Source: Solibacillus sp. R5-41
GTDB lineage: Bacteria; Bacillota; Bacilli; Bacillales_A; Planococcaceae
DNA: 64,000 bases
Direction of reading: 5' to 3'
Assembly: GCF_002736105.1 (NCBI RefSeq)
Contig: NZ_CP024123.1
Location: 1,170,001 to 1,234,000, forward strand
Shown: positions 17,159 to 24,921 of the stretch, in pieces
Layout of the letters: each line of letters opens with the position of its first letter
Numbering within the stretch: the first letter of the stretch is position 1
Position numbers and translations under genes: made by a program
Notes under the pieces: generated by a model
The model's input: the letters and a program-made list of their open reading frames with translations, nothing else
Database searches by the model: none
Told to the model about the DNA's origin: nothing

Positions 17159-17587
17159 ATGAAACCATTTTCATGGAAAAGTGTCACCATTTATTTGACG
17201 ATTATCTTATTTTTAATATTAATCATTCAATTCGGTGATTGGAATAAACGTGAAGCGAAGGAACAGCAATATTTAGAACAAATTGTAAGCTCACTTGAAG
17301 TTTTAATCGATTTTCAAAAATCGGTTATAAACGGTGAAGTTGAAGTGGATTCTAATAAAAAGGTGTTAACAATGGCGGATGATAATTTCCAATATCAGCT
17401 GAGTATGTTTATTGATATTTTTGGGAATTTATCTGAGGGTGACGAAACATTGTTTGACCATTACATAGCAATTGAAAAGCTTTTAAATAATTTTAACGAT
17501 GCCACAACAAAGGAAGAACAGCAAAATGTACATCAGCAATTAACGGAGCAATCCGAAAAATTAATGGTGTTTATGGAGCGTCTGTAA
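17159..17587 (+). CDS. Small membrane-anchored protein of unknown function
   Basis: 142 residues: one N-terminal membrane segment (residues 9-25, TIYLTIILFLILIIQFG) followed by a helical, acidic extracytoplasmic region rich in Glu, Gln and Asn. I recognise no family. ATG at 17159 after GGGAAAGAGGG. It follows the TPR gene and ends at a strong terminator, so the two may form an operon. Nothing points to a function. Confidence 0.65.
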   Translation: MKPFSWKSVTIYLTIILFLILIIQFGDWNKREAKEQQYLEQIVSSLEVLIDFQKSVINGEVEVDSNKKVLTMADDNFQYQLSMFIDIFGNLSEGDETLFDHYIAIEKLLNNFNDATTKEEQQNVHQQLTEQSEKLMVFMERL

Positions 17588-17614
17588 CTAACTTGAAAAT
17601 GAGAAAGAACAAGT

Positions 17615-17652
17615 AAAATGCCGTTTCATCTAATTTGAAACGGCATTTTATA
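17615..17652. terminator. Strong terminator, possibly bidirectional
   Basis: AAAATGCCGTTTCA at 17615-17628 pairs perfectly with 17636-17649, with A- and T-runs on both sides. Confidence 0.8.
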
Positions 17653-17689
17653 GTACAAATCGTGTGAAATGTTAAGCAATTGTTTTTTA

Positions 17690-17886
17690 GTTGTTTTTGG
17701 CATTTGACCATAATTAATTTAAATGGAGGTTTACTTTCCATATTTTTATGTGGCTCAATGATTTCCAAATACTCTATTAACTTTCTTTTCAAGGAAAAAG
17801 TCCTTCGTCGAGATGGCGGAGTCTGAAGGTTCAAATCCCCACATCATTTGATTTTCAATAAAACTTGATTCCCAAAATTCTGTCAT
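17690..17886 (-). pseudogene. Remnant of a class I SAM-dependent methyltransferase (internal deletion)
   Basis: From an ATG at 17886, which still has AAAGGAG eight bases upstream, the minus strand reads MTEFWESSFIENQMMWGFEP, then SDSAISTKDFFLEKKV and a stop after about 43 codons. This is the typical N-terminus of a small Bacillales methyltransferase. In a shifted frame the sequence then gives EPHKNMESKPPFKLIMVKCQ, which is like the C-terminal end of the same family. The central SAM-binding part (GxGxGRN and onward) is missing. So the gene has lost its middle by deletion and cannot make an active enzyme. Confidence 0.7.
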
Positions 17887-17956
17887 ACATCAATCTCCTT
17901 TGAAAATATTAGCTTTTATAAAATTGCTATTTGTATAAAAAATATTCATAAATAAA

Positions 17957-18003
17957 AAACTCCAACACCTCTAACACAATTCAGTGTAGGAAGTATTGGA
18001 GTG
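17957..18003 (-). terminator. Terminator of the short-chain dehydrogenase gene
   Basis: ACTCCAA...TTGGAGT flanks a further imperfect stem (CACTGAA/AACACAATTCAGTG region), and the minus strand continues with TTTTTTAT. It starts 13 bases after the stop codon. Confidence 0.65.
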
Positions 18004-18015
18004 TACAAACATCTT

Positions 18016-18786
18016 TTATAAAGGTAATTTTCCTGCTACGTAGCCACCATCAACAGGTAAGATAACGCCGTTGACTTGTTTTGCTAAATCTGAGCATAAG
18101 AATAATACTGCATTCCCTTGATCCTCAGCTTTAGTCATTTCACCTGAAGGCATAGCTTTTAAAACCGCGTTATATTGGTCTGGTGAAGTCTGTGCCCAAC
18201 GTTCGATAGCTGGTGTAATAGTAGAACCTGGTGCAATGGCATTTACACGGATTTTTTCTTTTCCGTATTCTAATGCAGCAGATTTAGTTAATCCAACTAC
18301 CGCGTGCTTAGATGCTACATATGCAGCCATGTTCACAACGCCTTCCATACCAGCACCAGAAGCTGTGTTAACGATAGAACCACCACCATTTTTCATCATG
18401 GCATTTACTTGGTGCTTAATAGAATAGAACGTACCATATAGATTAATTTGTATAGTTTTATCCCATGCAGCTGAATCAGCATCACCGATTTTAGTTTGTT
18501 GTAAGTTTACGCCAGCATTATTGTGTGCGAAATCTAACTTACCGAAAGCGTTTACAGTCTCGTCAACAAGTGCTTTTACTTCCTCTTCTTTACTAGCATC
18601 ACATTTAAAGAATTGTGCTTCGCCACCGATTTCTTGAATCAATTTAACTGTTTCAAGACCACCGTCTACATTTACGTCTGATACCATTACTTTTGCGCCT
18701 GCTTTTGCTAAAGCTAGTGCACTAGCTCGTCCAATACCTGATCCAGCAGCTGTTACTAAACCAGCTTTACCTTCCATTAACATCAT
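18016..18786 (-). CDS. Short-chain dehydrogenase/reductase
   Basis: 256 residues, classical SDR. Seen: TAAGSGIGRA nucleotide-binding motif near residue 12-21, NNAG at about 88, the catalytic Ser (NTASGAG), YVASKHA with the catalytic Tyr and Lys, and VNAIAPGSTITP. An Asp (SDVN) after the second beta-strand suggests NAD rather than NADP. The C-terminal GGYVAGKLPL is typical of glucose-dehydrogenase-like/2,5-diketo SDRs. Substrate unknown. ATG at 18786; AGGAG lies 10 bases before it, and a nearby ATG at 18777 is possible. An inverted repeat 90 bases upstream may be an operator. Confidence 0.85.
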   Translation of the reverse strand: MMLMEGKAGLVTAAGSGIGRASALALAKAGAKVMVSDVNVDGGLETVKLIQEIGGEAQFFKCDASKEEEVKALVDETVNAFGKLDFAHNNAGVNLQQTKIGDADSAAWDKTIQINLYGTFYSIKHQVNAMMKNGGGSIVNTASGAGMEGVVNMAAYVASKHAVVGLTKSAALEYGKEKIRVNAIAPGSTITPAIERWAQTSPDQYNAVLKAMPSGEMTKAEDQGNAVLFLCSDLAKQVNGVILPVDGGYVAGKLPL

Positions 18787-19541
18787 AAAATGTCATCTCC
18801 TCTAAATTTGTTTAATTGTAAAAAAATATCTTCAATTAAAATGGTTTAACATTAAACTATATTATTAATATACAACATTCATTTACGATTGGTCAATGAA
18901 TAAGAATGAAGTTTTAGTCGCTAAGGACGAGAAGATTATAACCATGTCCTCGTTTATGAAAATAAATTATTATATTAGTATTCGGTTGTAATTTTCTGAA
19001 AGATCGATTAATTTTATTGTTGAATCAATCAAATCATTCCGTGGGGGAGACTCGTATTTTTAGCATCAAGTTATCAGAGTAGAGGAAAGGGCTCTATATT
19101 GAGTAGTTTTTGACTATTATTTAATTGGTTATAGGATTACGTCTACATGCGAAGATGGAAATGCCCAACAAATAGTTACAATGTTGGCGATGTTTATGGG
19201 GAAAACGGATAGAAAGATACGAGTGATGGATAGGGAAGGCATTCAAACAGATAGTCGTAAAAATTCGTGCGGGTAAGTGTAAATGGATTTTTAAGGGGTT
19301 TACGCGATTATTTTTAACGATTCAAGATTGAATTAAATAATTATCTCCCTAGTATTTCAATGAATCATTCCTATGCAAAATAGTATTAGTTTTCGATGTT
19401 TCGAGATAATTACAACTAAAAATAAAAAAAATTGAAACTGATTTTCTTCTTTAAACTGAATAATGAACATATATTTATCATTGGGAATTAACAGTATATT
19501 TGTTTTGTATAAGTATCATTAAAAAAAGTCTGTATTAAGAG
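18787..19541. other. Gene-free stretch between the SDR and YitT-like genes
   Basis: About 750 AT-rich bases. It holds an inverted repeat at 18877-18901 and, near 19225-19275, a short broken reading (IQTDSRKNSCG, then stops) that resembles two other short stretches at 27506-27560 and 28970-29005. No intact gene or strong structure is visible. Confidence 0.5.
18877..18901. promoter_or_regulatory. Inverted repeat, possible repressor operator for the SDR gene
   Basis: ATTCATT (18877-18883) and AATGAAT (18895-18901) are exact complements with an 11-base spacer, about 90 bases upstream of the SDR start. TGAATGA-type arms are known for FadR/TetR-like operators in Bacillus. Arm sequence is short and AT-rich, so chance is possible. 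Confidence 0.3.
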
Positions 19542-20114
19542 GTGATCCACCTGTACTTTCTAAAAAAAGGTTTTGCACTAATTATAGGCAGTATCTTTCT
19601 ATCTTTAGGTATAAATTTATTTTTAGTACCACATAAGATATTAGATGGAGGTACAGTTGGTATCGGATTAATAATAAATTACATATGGGGTTTAAATACT
19701 GGACTAACAATTATCATATTAAGTATTCCGATCTTTATATTCGCATGGTTTAAATATAGAAATTATTTCTATAATAGTTTACATGGCATGATTATTTCTT
19801 CTTTTTTCATTGATTTACTAACACCTGTTAATAATCTAGTTGAAATTGAAGCAATATATAGCTCTATTCTAGGCGGCATCTTTGTAGGGATTGGAATTGG
19901 ATTAATGTTGAAAAATAAGACAAGTACTGGAGGTACAGATTTTATTGCCCAGTTTTTATGTGATAAGACGGGTATAAATGCAGGGATATTTATCTTACTC
20001 ATGGATTCAATTGTTATTATATGGGGTGGTATATTATTATCTTCCGAGACGTTTTATCTTTCTATAATAACTTTACTTTTTGTTGGTATAACTACGAGTT
20101 ATATTACAAGATAG
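19542..20114 (+). CDS. YitT-family membrane protein, short form
   Basis: 190 residues with five to six membrane segments. The N-terminal GSIFLSLGINLFLVPHKILDGG and the later LKNKTSTGGTDFIAQ are YitT/DUF161 signatures. Most YitT proteins continue into a cytoplasmic DUF2179 domain of about 90 residues; here the frame stops after the last membrane segment (TTSYITR), so it is either a short family member or truncated. Start uncertain: the GTG at 19542 lies inside the GAGGTG ribosome-like site, while a CTG at 19551 has good spacing. The SD itself is in a small palindrome (AGGTG ATC CACCT). Function unknown. Confidence 0.7.
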   Translation: MIHLYFLKKGFALIIGSIFLSLGINLFLVPHKILDGGTVGIGLIINYIWGLNTGLTIIILSIPIFIFAWFKYRNYFYNSLHGMIISSFFIDLLTPVNNLVEIEAIYSSILGGIFVGIGIGLMLKNKTSTGGTDFIAQFLCDKTGINAGIFILLMDSIVIIWGGILLSSETFYLSIITLLFVGITTSYITR

Positions 20115-20743
20115 GATCTCCCAGCTAATATAGACTTCTTTTAAAACATCGTTTTGAGTATACAGGGCTTGATATCGAATATTCACATGTTGTTAATAGA
20201 TTAAAGTGTACCAAATATGATGGAATCTTTATGCTTATCACTCGTAATAAATTGGGAAGCTATCACAATGGATCATTTTTTAGCCTTTATTGCATTTTTA
20301 TAACGAGTAGTCAACATCCCTCTATTTTCATAATAGAGGGATTCTTTAAACGAGAGCAGGTAAATAGTTGAATTTTAAAAAATAGTTTCTAAATCAATCA
20401 CACTGTTACGACTTTTATGATAATTTACTATGCTTTGGCAATCGCATTCTTCTACGAATGAATTATCATTCTTAGGGAAAATTATTATCCAATGTTTCTG
20501 ATGTTTATATTGCGTGTAGGTTTAATTTCATTCCTTTATTCAATTAGTCGAAGGGGAAATAAATGGCAATAACATCACTCAAAAGAGCGCGTCATTATTG
20601 GTTAAGGTTGGTCACCTTTGTGATAAATACTAAAGATAGGTGATAATATTTGATTTGCATGAAACCATCACGTACTGGTTTTCGTATATATTATATGTGA
20701 TTTTTTTTGGACTATCAAAAGCAATATTTTATGAGGAAAAAAC
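20115..20743. other. Non-coding stretch upstream of the CNNM gene pair
   Basis: About 630 bases without a supported gene. It contains a hairpin at 20318-20340 and, at 20659-20684, a near-copy of the 3' end of the gene at 23292-24182 (ATGAAACCATCACGT is identical in both). Confidence 0.5.
20318..20347 (+). terminator. Terminator-like hairpin
   Basis: CCCTCTATT (20318-20326) pairs exactly with AATAGAGGG (20332-20340), followed by ATTCTTT. It is 200 bases downstream of the YitT-like gene and could end that transcript. Confidence 0.5.
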
Positions 20744-20777
20744 GGAGGTGAATCCCTCAATGTGAGGGAACATATTG
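20744..20777 (+). promoter_or_regulatory. SD - hairpin - TTG leader of the first CNNM gene
   Basis: GGAGGTGA (20744-20751) is followed by a 7-bp stem TCCCTCA (20753-20759)/TGAGGGA (20763-20769) with a 3-base loop, then five bases and the TTG at 20775. The linear SD-to-start distance is 23 bases; with the hairpin folded the effective gap is about 6. The same layout with different stem sequences occurs at 22104-22137 and 47920-47960. Confidence 0.75.
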
Positions 20778-22091
20778 GACTCGAATATATTAAATATCAT
20801 TTTATTAATTATCTTCTTAGGACTGACAGCATTTTTTGTAGCAGCTGAGTTTGCAGTCGTTAAAATTCGTAAATCAAGGATTGATCAACTTATTGATGAA
20901 GGCAATAAGAAAGCGGTCATTGCTAAGAAAGTAGTAAGTGATCTTGATTATTATTTATCAGCTTGTCAATTAGGTATTACCATCACAGCAATTGGTTTAG
21001 GTGCATTTACAAAACCGTATATCAAACAATTAATGTATCCAGTATTTGAATGGTTAAATACCCCAGATACAGTTATGAATATTTTATCTTATGGTATAGC
21101 ACTTGCTGTAGTAAGTTATCTACATGTGGTAATTGGAGAAATGGCACCAAAAACATTAGCAATTCAGTTTTCCGAAAAAACGACATTACTTTTAGCACCG
21201 TCACTTTACTATTTTGGAAAAGTAATGTATCCGTTTATTAAAGCATTAAACGGTACATCTCGCTTTTTGTTACGTGCAGTTGGTGTAAAGTCAGCTAGTG
21301 AAGACCAAGCTTACTCGGAAGAAGAATTGAAAATAATTATGGCACAAAGCTTCCAGGGCGGGGAAATTGATAAGCAAGAATTAGAATACATGGAAAATGT
21401 GTTTACATTTGATGAGCACGTTGTAAAAGATATAATGGTTCCACGTAGAGAAATTATTGCAATTGATCAAAATATGGAAACAAAACAAATTGTCTCGATT
21501 TTAGATGAACATAATTATACCCGTTATCCAGTTGTTGAAGAAAATGATAAAGATAAAATTATTGGCTTTGTTAACGCAAATAAATTACTAAGCCGCATAG
21601 TAACGAATCGTCATGTGAATTTGACAGATTTTGTCCGCACTATACCATTTGTATTTGAACAAACTTCAATACAAAATGCATTGTTAAAAATGCAAGAAGA
21701 ACGTGTGCATATCGCGGTCGTTATTGATGAGTATGGCGGGACTGCTGGTATTTTAACAATGGAGGATATTTTAGAGGAGCTTGTGGGTGAAATTCGTGAT
21801 GAATTTGATGCGGACGAAGTGGATGAAATCCGAAAGACAGGCGAAAATGAATATACGATTAATAGCCGTGTAATGTTAGAAGATTTAGAAGATCGCTTCG
21901 GTCTCGAATTCGAGGATAGTGAAGGAATTGATACAATTGGTGGTTGGGCACTTCAATCAGGTTTAGCAATTGAATCAGAAGTAATTCAAGGTGTCGAAAT
22001 ACAACACGGTAATCATGTATGGGTTATTGGTGAAGTGGACAACTATCATATTAAAGAAGTAGTCTTTAAGCAAAATTTTCTTAAACAATAA
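20775..22091 (+). CDS. CNNM/CorC-family (hemolysin-type) membrane transport protein, paralogue 1
   Basis: 438 residues: N-terminal CNNM domain with four hydrophobic segments (AFFVAAEFAVVKIRKSRIDQ, SACQLGITITAIGLGA, VVIGEMAPKTLAIQ), two CBS domains (about 205-330, IMVPRREIIAID and MTMEDILEELVGEI-type ends) and a C-terminal CorC/HlyC transporter-associated domain. Family members such as MpfA/YhdP export Mg2+ or related ions. The TTG start is supported by the family N-terminus and by the special leader. A shorter paralogue follows after 43 bases, and a third lies at 46597. The name hemolysin is historical. Confidence 0.9.
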   Translation: MDSNILNIILLIIFLGLTAFFVAAEFAVVKIRKSRIDQLIDEGNKKAVIAKKVVSDLDYYLSACQLGITITAIGLGAFTKPYIKQLMYPVFEWLNTPDTVMNILSYGIALAVVSYLHVVIGEMAPKTLAIQFSEKTTLLLAPSLYYFGKVMYPFIKALNGTSRFLLRAVGVKSASEDQAYSEEELKIIMAQSFQGGEIDKQELEYMENVFTFDEHVVKDIMVPRREIIAIDQNMETKQIVSILDEHNYTRYPVVEENDKDKIIGFVNANKLLSRIVTNRHVNLTDFVRTIPFVFEQTSIQNALLKMQEERVHIAVVIDEYGGTAGILTMEDILEELVGEIRDEFDADEVDEIRKTGENEYTINSRVMLEDLEDRFGLEFEDSEGIDTIGGWALQSGLAIESEVIQGVEIQHGNHVWVIGEVDNYHIKEVVFKQNFLKQ

Positions 22092-22103
22092 CGGATTATT
22101 AAT

Positions 22104-22137
22104 GGAGGTGAATCCCTTTAACTAAGGGAATCTATTG
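22104..22137 (+). promoter_or_regulatory. SD - hairpin - TTG leader of the second CNNM gene
   Basis: GGAGGTGA (22104-22111), then stem TCCCTT (22113-22118)/AAGGGA (22124-22129) with a 5-base loop, five bases, then TTG at 22135. Same geometry as the leader at 20744 but with a different loop and inner stem. Confidence 0.7.
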
Positions 22138-23196
22138 GACGGAACAATTATTTTAAACTTAGCATTAATCGCATTATTTATTTTACTAACTGCATTTTTT
22201 GTAGGTGCAGAGTTTGCGATTTTAAAAGTACGTATGTCACGAATTGACCAGCTTATATCTGAAGGAAATAAAAAGGCAATTATTGCAAAGAAAGTAACAC
22301 AGAATCTTGACTATTACTTATCAGCATGTCAATTAGGAATTACAGTTACAGCGCTTATTCTAGGTGCGCTTGGTGAGCCGACAGTTGAGAAAATATTAGC
22401 ACCTGTTTTTGATTATTTAAATTTAGGTGAAACAGTTTCTACAGCATTGTCTTATGCGATTGCGCTATCGGTAGTCACGTTTTTACACGTAGTACTTGGC
22501 GAATTAATGCCAAAAACATTAGCAATACAATATGCAGATAAAATGACACTTCTATTAGCGCCTCCACTCTATTGGTTCGGACAAGTGTCAAAGCCTTTTA
22601 TTGCAGTGTTAAATGGTTCAGCGCAACTTTTATTAAAAGGGTTTGGTGTAAAGCCCGCGGGACATGATGAGGTATATTCTGAAGAGGAACTAAAGTTGAT
22701 TGTGACGCAAAGCTATGAAGGCGGCGAAATTAATCAAACGGAGCTTGCCTATTTAGAAAATATCTTTGCCTTTGATTCACGTCAATTAAAGGATATTATG
22801 ATTCCACGCTCAAAGATGGTGATGCTAGAGAAGCAACAAACACTTGAGCAAATGATAGCCGTAATCGAAGAATTTGAATATACACGATATCCCGTCATTG
22901 ATGTTACGAAAAAGAAGAATGATGTGATTGGATTTATTAACACGAAGGAAATGTTAACGGATATTGCTGTGGGTCGTTCGAATGATCGTACAGCTTTTAT
23001 TCATGACATCCTACGCTTTAAACATTCAACAGCAATTAAAGAGGTTTTCTTAAAAATGCAGCAATCGCATAAACACATGGGCGTAGTAACAGATGGCAAA
23101 GGTGCCATCATCGGACTTGTGACAATGGAAGATATTTTATCGGAAATCGTTGGGGAAATTCAAGATGATGGAGATATCGTCTTCACGACATCGTGA
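22135..23196 (+). CDS. CNNM/CorC-family membrane transport protein, paralogue 2, without C-terminal domain
   Basis: 353 residues. The CNNM membrane domain (AFFVGAEFAILKVRMSRIDQ, SACQLGITVTALILGA, VVLGELMPKTLAIQ) and both CBS domains are present, ending at LVTMEDILSEIVGEIQDDGD. The CorC/HlyC C-terminal domain of about 85 residues found in paralogue 1 is absent; the stop is followed at once by a strong terminator, so this is a settled short form or an old truncation. It is clearly a tandem duplicate of paralogue 1 that has diverged. Starts at TTG behind the SD-hairpin leader. Likely co-transcribed with paralogue 1. Confidence 0.88.
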   Translation: MDGTIILNLALIALFILLTAFFVGAEFAILKVRMSRIDQLISEGNKKAIIAKKVTQNLDYYLSACQLGITVTALILGALGEPTVEKILAPVFDYLNLGETVSTALSYAIALSVVTFLHVVLGELMPKTLAIQYADKMTLLLAPPLYWFGQVSKPFIAVLNGSAQLLLKGFGVKPAGHDEVYSEEELKLIVTQSYEGGEINQTELAYLENIFAFDSRQLKDIMIPRSKMVMLEKQQTLEQMIAVIEEFEYTRYPVIDVTKKKNDVIGFINTKEMLTDIAVGRSNDRTAFIHDILRFKHSTAIKEVFLKMQQSHKHMGVVTDGKGAIIGLVTMEDILSEIVGEIQDDGDIVFTTS

Positions 23197-23198
23197 AA

Positions 23199-23241
23199 AA
23201 GGCACTTAAACAGTACAATCTGTTTAAGTGTCTTTCTTTTT
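23199..23241 (+). terminator. Terminator of the CNNM gene pair
   Basis: AGGCACTTAAACAG pairs with CTGTTTAAGTGTCTT around a 6-base loop, followed by T-rich sequence. Confidence 0.8.
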
Positions 23242-23291
23242 CTAGAAAAAAATATTAAAATGCTGAGGGATATGTGTGAGAAATGAAACCA

Positions 23292-24182
23292 TCACGTGCT
23301 ACTTTTGCAATGATGACGTCTATAAACAACCTGTTTTAATGCTATCCATTCGTTTTCCAGTTGTTCTCTAGCTAATAATTTCCATGGATTAAATATCGTT
23401 TGACCATGTTTATTAAAAAATAAATTTTGTCCAATATGGTAGGCTGCATGTTGAATGACATCCGTTTCGTCAATCCATACAACGACATCGCCTTCCTGTA
23501 AATTTTCAGTGCATACTTTTTCATATTGATAGTAATTTAACTTTTCTATAAATGTATGCTGATGGACCCATTCATTAATAAACCATTGTTGTTTTCCTTC
23601 AGAAATTGCAAATAACACTGCCGCTAAACAATTGGCGCCTTGATGAACACCAAATTTATTTGCAAACGGTTTTAGAAAGTCCGGTAAGAAATTGGGGATA
23701 TCTTCACATGCTCCTATATCCCACCATTCGTAAACCATCGATGTAAGTAACTGTTCTTTACATAATCTACTTAATTTTTCCCACATTCTACGTTGTAAAA
23801 CAACCTGATTATTATGCACATAGCTTGGTGGGATTTGCGAAATATCTTGGATAAAGGAAGCGGGTAATACTAATCCTCGTTCACATCGTATTTGTTCGTT
23901 TAGAATGAATGCGCGTTCTAACTCTGATAGCTGTTCTATCCATTTACTTTCTGCAATTACGACATACTGTGCATTTTTAATATTCCAATATTCATAGCTA
24001 TTTAAAAAGGTAATCTGTCCATATGTATTGTGATTGTAAAACTCTTCAATCGGCATAATGAGTACATCTGAAAAATCCAACCCTTTTTTCATTCCGTCTA
24101 AAGATAAAAAAAAGAAATCTCTCTCAGGTACATAACTGTTAATCCAAGAAGTTAATACATCTGCTGTCGGTTTAATGTTCAT
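23292..24182 (-). CDS. Unknown protein with an NlpC/P60-like C-terminal half
   Basis: 296 residues, no signal peptide or membrane segment. I do not recognise the N-terminal 170 residues. The C-terminal part has a Cys in GANCLAAVLFAIS (about residue 185), then LQEGDVVVWID and VIQHAAYHIGQNLFFNKHG, an order and spacing (Cys, then a turn with DVV, then His) like that of NlpC/P60 cysteine peptidases. So a papain-like amidase or transglutaminase-type fold is possible; this is a pattern-level guess. ATG at 24182 after GGAGGATTATTA. Alone on its strand, followed by the GNAT gene further upstream. Confidence 0.6.
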   Translation of the reverse strand: MNIKPTADVLTSWINSYVPERDFFFLSLDGMKKGLDFSDVLIMPIEEFYNHNTYGQITFLNSYEYWNIKNAQYVVIAESKWIEQLSELERAFILNEQIRCERGLVLPASFIQDISQIPPSYVHNNQVVLQRRMWEKLSRLCKEQLLTSMVYEWWDIGACEDIPNFLPDFLKPFANKFGVHQGANCLAAVLFAISEGKQQWFINEWVHQHTFIEKLNYYQYEKVCTENLQEGDVVVWIDETDVIQHAAYHIGQNLFFNKHGQTIFNPWKLLAREQLENEWIALKQVVYRRHHCKSST

Positions 24183-24298
24183 TAATAATCCTCCGTTTAT
24201 AATTGCTCATCTAGCTGGTAGAGTGCGAGTTGATCAGCGAAAGTATTAATATAATTCGTCGTATAGTTGCTGTTGTTTTGCAACTGGAAGTATCAAAA

Positions 24299-24829
24299 TT
24301 AATAGGGTAAATCATTTATTTTAGTTTGTGTATCCACGTTATTTTTCCAGTCTTCAAAAATGGCTGCATACAATACGCTATCAAATAGTGTGCCATCTTC
24401 ATTTTCCCAAGCATTTCGTAAGTATCCTTCTTTTACAAAACCTGCGTTCGAAAAACATTTTCTCATTGCTAAATTATCAGCTCTAGTATATCCCTCTATG
24501 CGAATCTTCCCTCTAACCCCAAATAAATATTCTTGTAACCATTGCAGCGCCTTAACACCGATCCCTTTGCCGCGTTGATTCGAGGTCAAACGAATATCAA
24601 TCAACGGAATGGTATCATCAATGTCATCAATTATGATTACACCTACTTTTTGTTTATTATCAACTATCCAAAAAGTTTCACGACCATCTGAATAATAACC
24701 ATTTTCAATTGATTTCTTAATAGTGGCTGCTTTTATTTGAGGATTTGAGTGAAATTGCCATTCATTCATACTTAGTAATTCCATTAGTTCCGCTACCTCA
24801 GAATTAAACAATTGTATTTTTAACGTCAA
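24299..24829 (-). CDS. GNAT-family N-acetyltransferase
   Basis: 176 residues of RimJ/RimL-like GNAT fold. Seen: VGVIIIDDID (central strand), IRLTSNQRGKGIGVKALQWL, which contains the acetyl-CoA-binding Q/RxxGxG/A motif (residues about 85-92), and ADNLAMRKCFSNAGFVKEGYLRNA, the characteristic second half. Substrate unknown (protein N-terminus, amino acid or antibiotic). The start is uncertain: a TTG at 24829 has a weak ribosome site, and an ATG at 24784 has GAGGTAG upstream but would shorten the fold. Monocistronic. Confidence 0.8.
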   Translation of the reverse strand: MTLKIQLFNSEVAELMELLSMNEWQFHSNPQIKAATIKKSIENGYYSDGRETFWIVDNKQKVGVIIIDDIDDTIPLIDIRLTSNQRGKGIGVKALQWLQEYLFGVRGKIRIEGYTRADNLAMRKCFSNAGFVKEGYLRNAWENEDGTLFDSVLYAAIFEDWKNNVDTQTKINDLPY

Positions 24830-24921
24830 AAAGAAAACCCCGCTTTTTAAATTGAAGTGTGACTACTGTTGAAATCTAATCTGCAAAGCATTTCATTCCG
24901 AAAAAGCAATTTGGCTACTAT

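Noticed and set aside
20560-20770. Mg2+ riboswitch (M-box) upstream of the CNNM genes
   Set aside because: The conserved M-box blocks could not be found; the only clear structure is the small SD-start hairpin.
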